From positions 49,938 to 81,819 of the forward strand of contig BFEA01000497.1 of the NCBI GenBank assembly GCA_003427395.1: a stretch of 31,882 nt of DNA, in the 5' to 3' direction. Position numbers and translations under genes: made by a program. Position 1 is the stretch's first letter. Each line of letters begins with the position of its first letter. Positions 30,656 through 31,882 of the stretch are shown piece by piece. Below the pieces are notes generated by a model. That model saw only the letters and a list, made by a program, of their open reading frames with translations, was not told where the DNA came from and made no database searches. The DNA is from Chara braunii (taxonomy: Eukaryota > Streptophyta > Charophyceae > Charales > Characeae).

Positions 30656-31154
30656 CACTACATATATAACTATCGCTAATTTATTGCCTGTGACAAGCAG
30701 ATGATCGGGGCCCTTCGATTTTTCGCTCGACGACGGTCCCGACCGTCTGCTGATAGTTTGTTCTTAGAAGTTGAACCATAGCGGCTCTGCGCCAGGGCCG
30801 GTATCAGTCCCGTGGCCAATGTCAGTACCATGCGCTGTACCAGGCCCGCGCGCCACTGCCAGTACAGTACCGTAGCGTGTTACCGGCCCTACCGCACGCG
30901 GTACCGGGGTTGCGCATGACACGTTACAGGGCCAGCGCCGGTACTGCGCGCGGTACCGGGGCAGTGTGCGTGCAAACAACGTATAGGAACAATTTTTTTG
31001 GTAGGGCGACTTGACGACAGGTCTACTGGACGACGGTTTGCTACGTACAGTCGCCGAGTTAGAGTCGACGCCGGCGCAACTCTATACTGGACATTGTTTT
31101 CATGCTAAGCTACTCGAAGACGTGAACTGGACTCTGAGCTACTCTGTGCCACTT
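30656..31154. repeat. 0.5-kb tandem repeat, unit 1
   Basis: Begins CACTACATATATAACTATCG, containing a TATA-box-like TATATAA. It continues with GCAGATGATCGGGGCCCT, then a GC-rich core with many GGTACCGG/GTACCG motifs, a palindrome CCGGTAC (30938-30944) with GTACCGG (30953-30959), an AACAATTTTTTT run, and an ACTCTGAGCTACTCTGTG tail. The next unit starts exactly 499 bp later. No coding function is evident; the Gly/Thr/Pro-rich ORFs reflect GTACCG repetition. Confidence 0.85.
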
Positions 31155-31640
31155 CACTACATATATAACTATCGCTGATTTCTTGCCTGTGACAAGCAGA
31201 TGATCGGGGCCCTCCGATTTTTCGCTCGGCTATCGTCTGCTGATAGTTTCTTCTGCTGATAGTTTCTTCTTAGAAGTTGAACCATAGCGGCTCGGCGCCA
31301 GGGCCGGTACCGGTCCCGTGGCCAGCGCAGTACCATGCGCTGTACCGGGCCCGAGCGCCAGTGCCAGTACCGAAGCGTGTTACCGGCCTTACCGCACGCC
31401 GTAGGGGGGTTGCGCATGACACGTTACAGGGCCAGCGCCGGTACTGCGCGCGGTTCCGGGGCAGTGTGCGTGCATACAACGTATAGTAACAATTTTTTTA
31501 GGCACGCGCGCACTACTGGAAGTCGGTTTGCTACGTACAGTCGCCGAGCCGGCGCCACTCTCTGCTATACGTTTTCCTGCTAACCTACTCGAAGACGTTG
31601 TGAACTGGACTCGGAGCTACTCTACCCTACTCTGTGCTGC
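31155..31640. repeat. 0.5-kb tandem repeat, unit 2
   Basis: Same order of blocks as unit 1, with substitutions and small indels. For example, CTGCTGATAGTTTCTT is duplicated near 31240-31270, and the second palindrome arm is GTTCCGG instead of GTACCGG. The first 60 bp, including TATATAA, are the most conserved part. Confidence 0.85.
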
Positions 31641-31689
31641 TCTAAGCTGTACTCTAACCGTTCTACACACAAACACAAACGTAGCATCC

Positions 31690-31740
31690 TTCCTCTCTCT
31701 CTTTCTCTCTCTCTCTCTCTATACACACGCACACGCACAG
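31690..31740. repeat. (CT)n followed by ACAC-rich tract
   Basis: TCTCTCTC repeats (about 31692-31721) run into ATACACACGCACACGCAC. Confidence 0.85.
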
Positions 31741-31861
31741 AAAGAATTTGTTATTTCCTAAGCTTTTTGTCGTGGTGGAGATTGGGGTGTGCATTGGGAA
31801 GGGCTCTGCATCGAGGAAGGTTGGACGCTGAGGCCTGGGCTGAGCATTTGAGCGCGGCAAC

Positions 31862-31871
31862 ATGACTGAAG
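31862..31871 (+). other. Possible short first coding segment with splice donor at window edge
   Basis: GCAACATGACTGAAG|GTGAGT combines an ATG in A-at-minus-3 context with a good donor at 31872. If real it is a 10-bp first coding segment of a gene running out of the window. The evidence is weak because both motifs are short. Confidence 0.2.
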
Positions 31872-31882
31872 GTGAGTTAATT

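Noticed and set aside
30764-31486. Gly/Thr/Pro-rich ORFs repeated in both 0.5-kb units
   Set aside because: They reflect GTACCG motif repetition; both strands are open and frames are not preserved between units.

Overview
The window looks like a repeat-dominated intergenic or intronic stretch of a eukaryotic nuclear genome. It has no bacterial-style gene packing. It holds a decayed Ty3/gypsy-type LTR retrotransposon (plus strand, about 11.3-18.8 kb), a decayed L1-like non-LTR retrotransposon with two ORFs (minus strand, about 28.6-23.6 kb), many microsatellites, several degenerate tandem duplications and a few GT-AG-flanked exon-like segments. A chromodomain-bearing gypsy element together with a zinc-knuckle ORF1 / AP-endonuclease-RT LINE suggests a plant-lineage genome. 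A streptophyte alga such as a charophyte is my best guess, held at low confidence because no ribosomal or host marker gene is present.

Layout. 1-1265: an LTR-like repeat without internal region. 1266-4360: a non-coding stretch unusually rich in perfect hairpins, ending in an array (2981-4354) of 9 well-paired and about 5 weaker stem-loops whose stems differ in sequence while the apical loops share a CACGGGAG-like motif. 4361-10700: microsatellites (CTGT, TAA, ACAC) alternating with diverged tandem units, including three cassettes around 5.8, 7.4 and 8.7 kb that end in a conserved AG-exon-GT(A/C) arrangement. 10730-10880: a candidate exon with a good acceptor and a GTAAGT donor, followed by a pyrimidine-rich tract. 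11220-12285: a second copy of the LTR-like repeat. 12271-17344: gag-pol remnants (gag, RT, RNase H, integrase with DD35E, chromodomain) broken by at least 12 stops and several frameshifts. 17345-18780: 3' non-coding part of that element. 18780-22860: no recognisable gene. 23630-28595: the LINE. 28735-29200: a GC-rich segment with a possible exon. 29229-29545: CT and GA tracts with an assembly N. 29960-30375: GAT and pyrimidine repeats. 30656-31640: two 0.5-kb tandem repeats, each starting with a TATATAA motif. At the right edge a short ATG-initiated segment runs into GTGAGT.

The transposon remnants do not encode working proteins. Nearly all premature stops in the gypsy element can be explained by C-to-T or G-to-A transitions, as expected from methylation and deamination. 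The LINE reverse transcriptase has lost its catalytic core by an apparently in-frame deletion. The signals most worth following are the hairpin array with a constant loop and varying stems, the compensatory base changes that preserve two hairpins between the two LTR copies, and the tandem exon-like cassettes.
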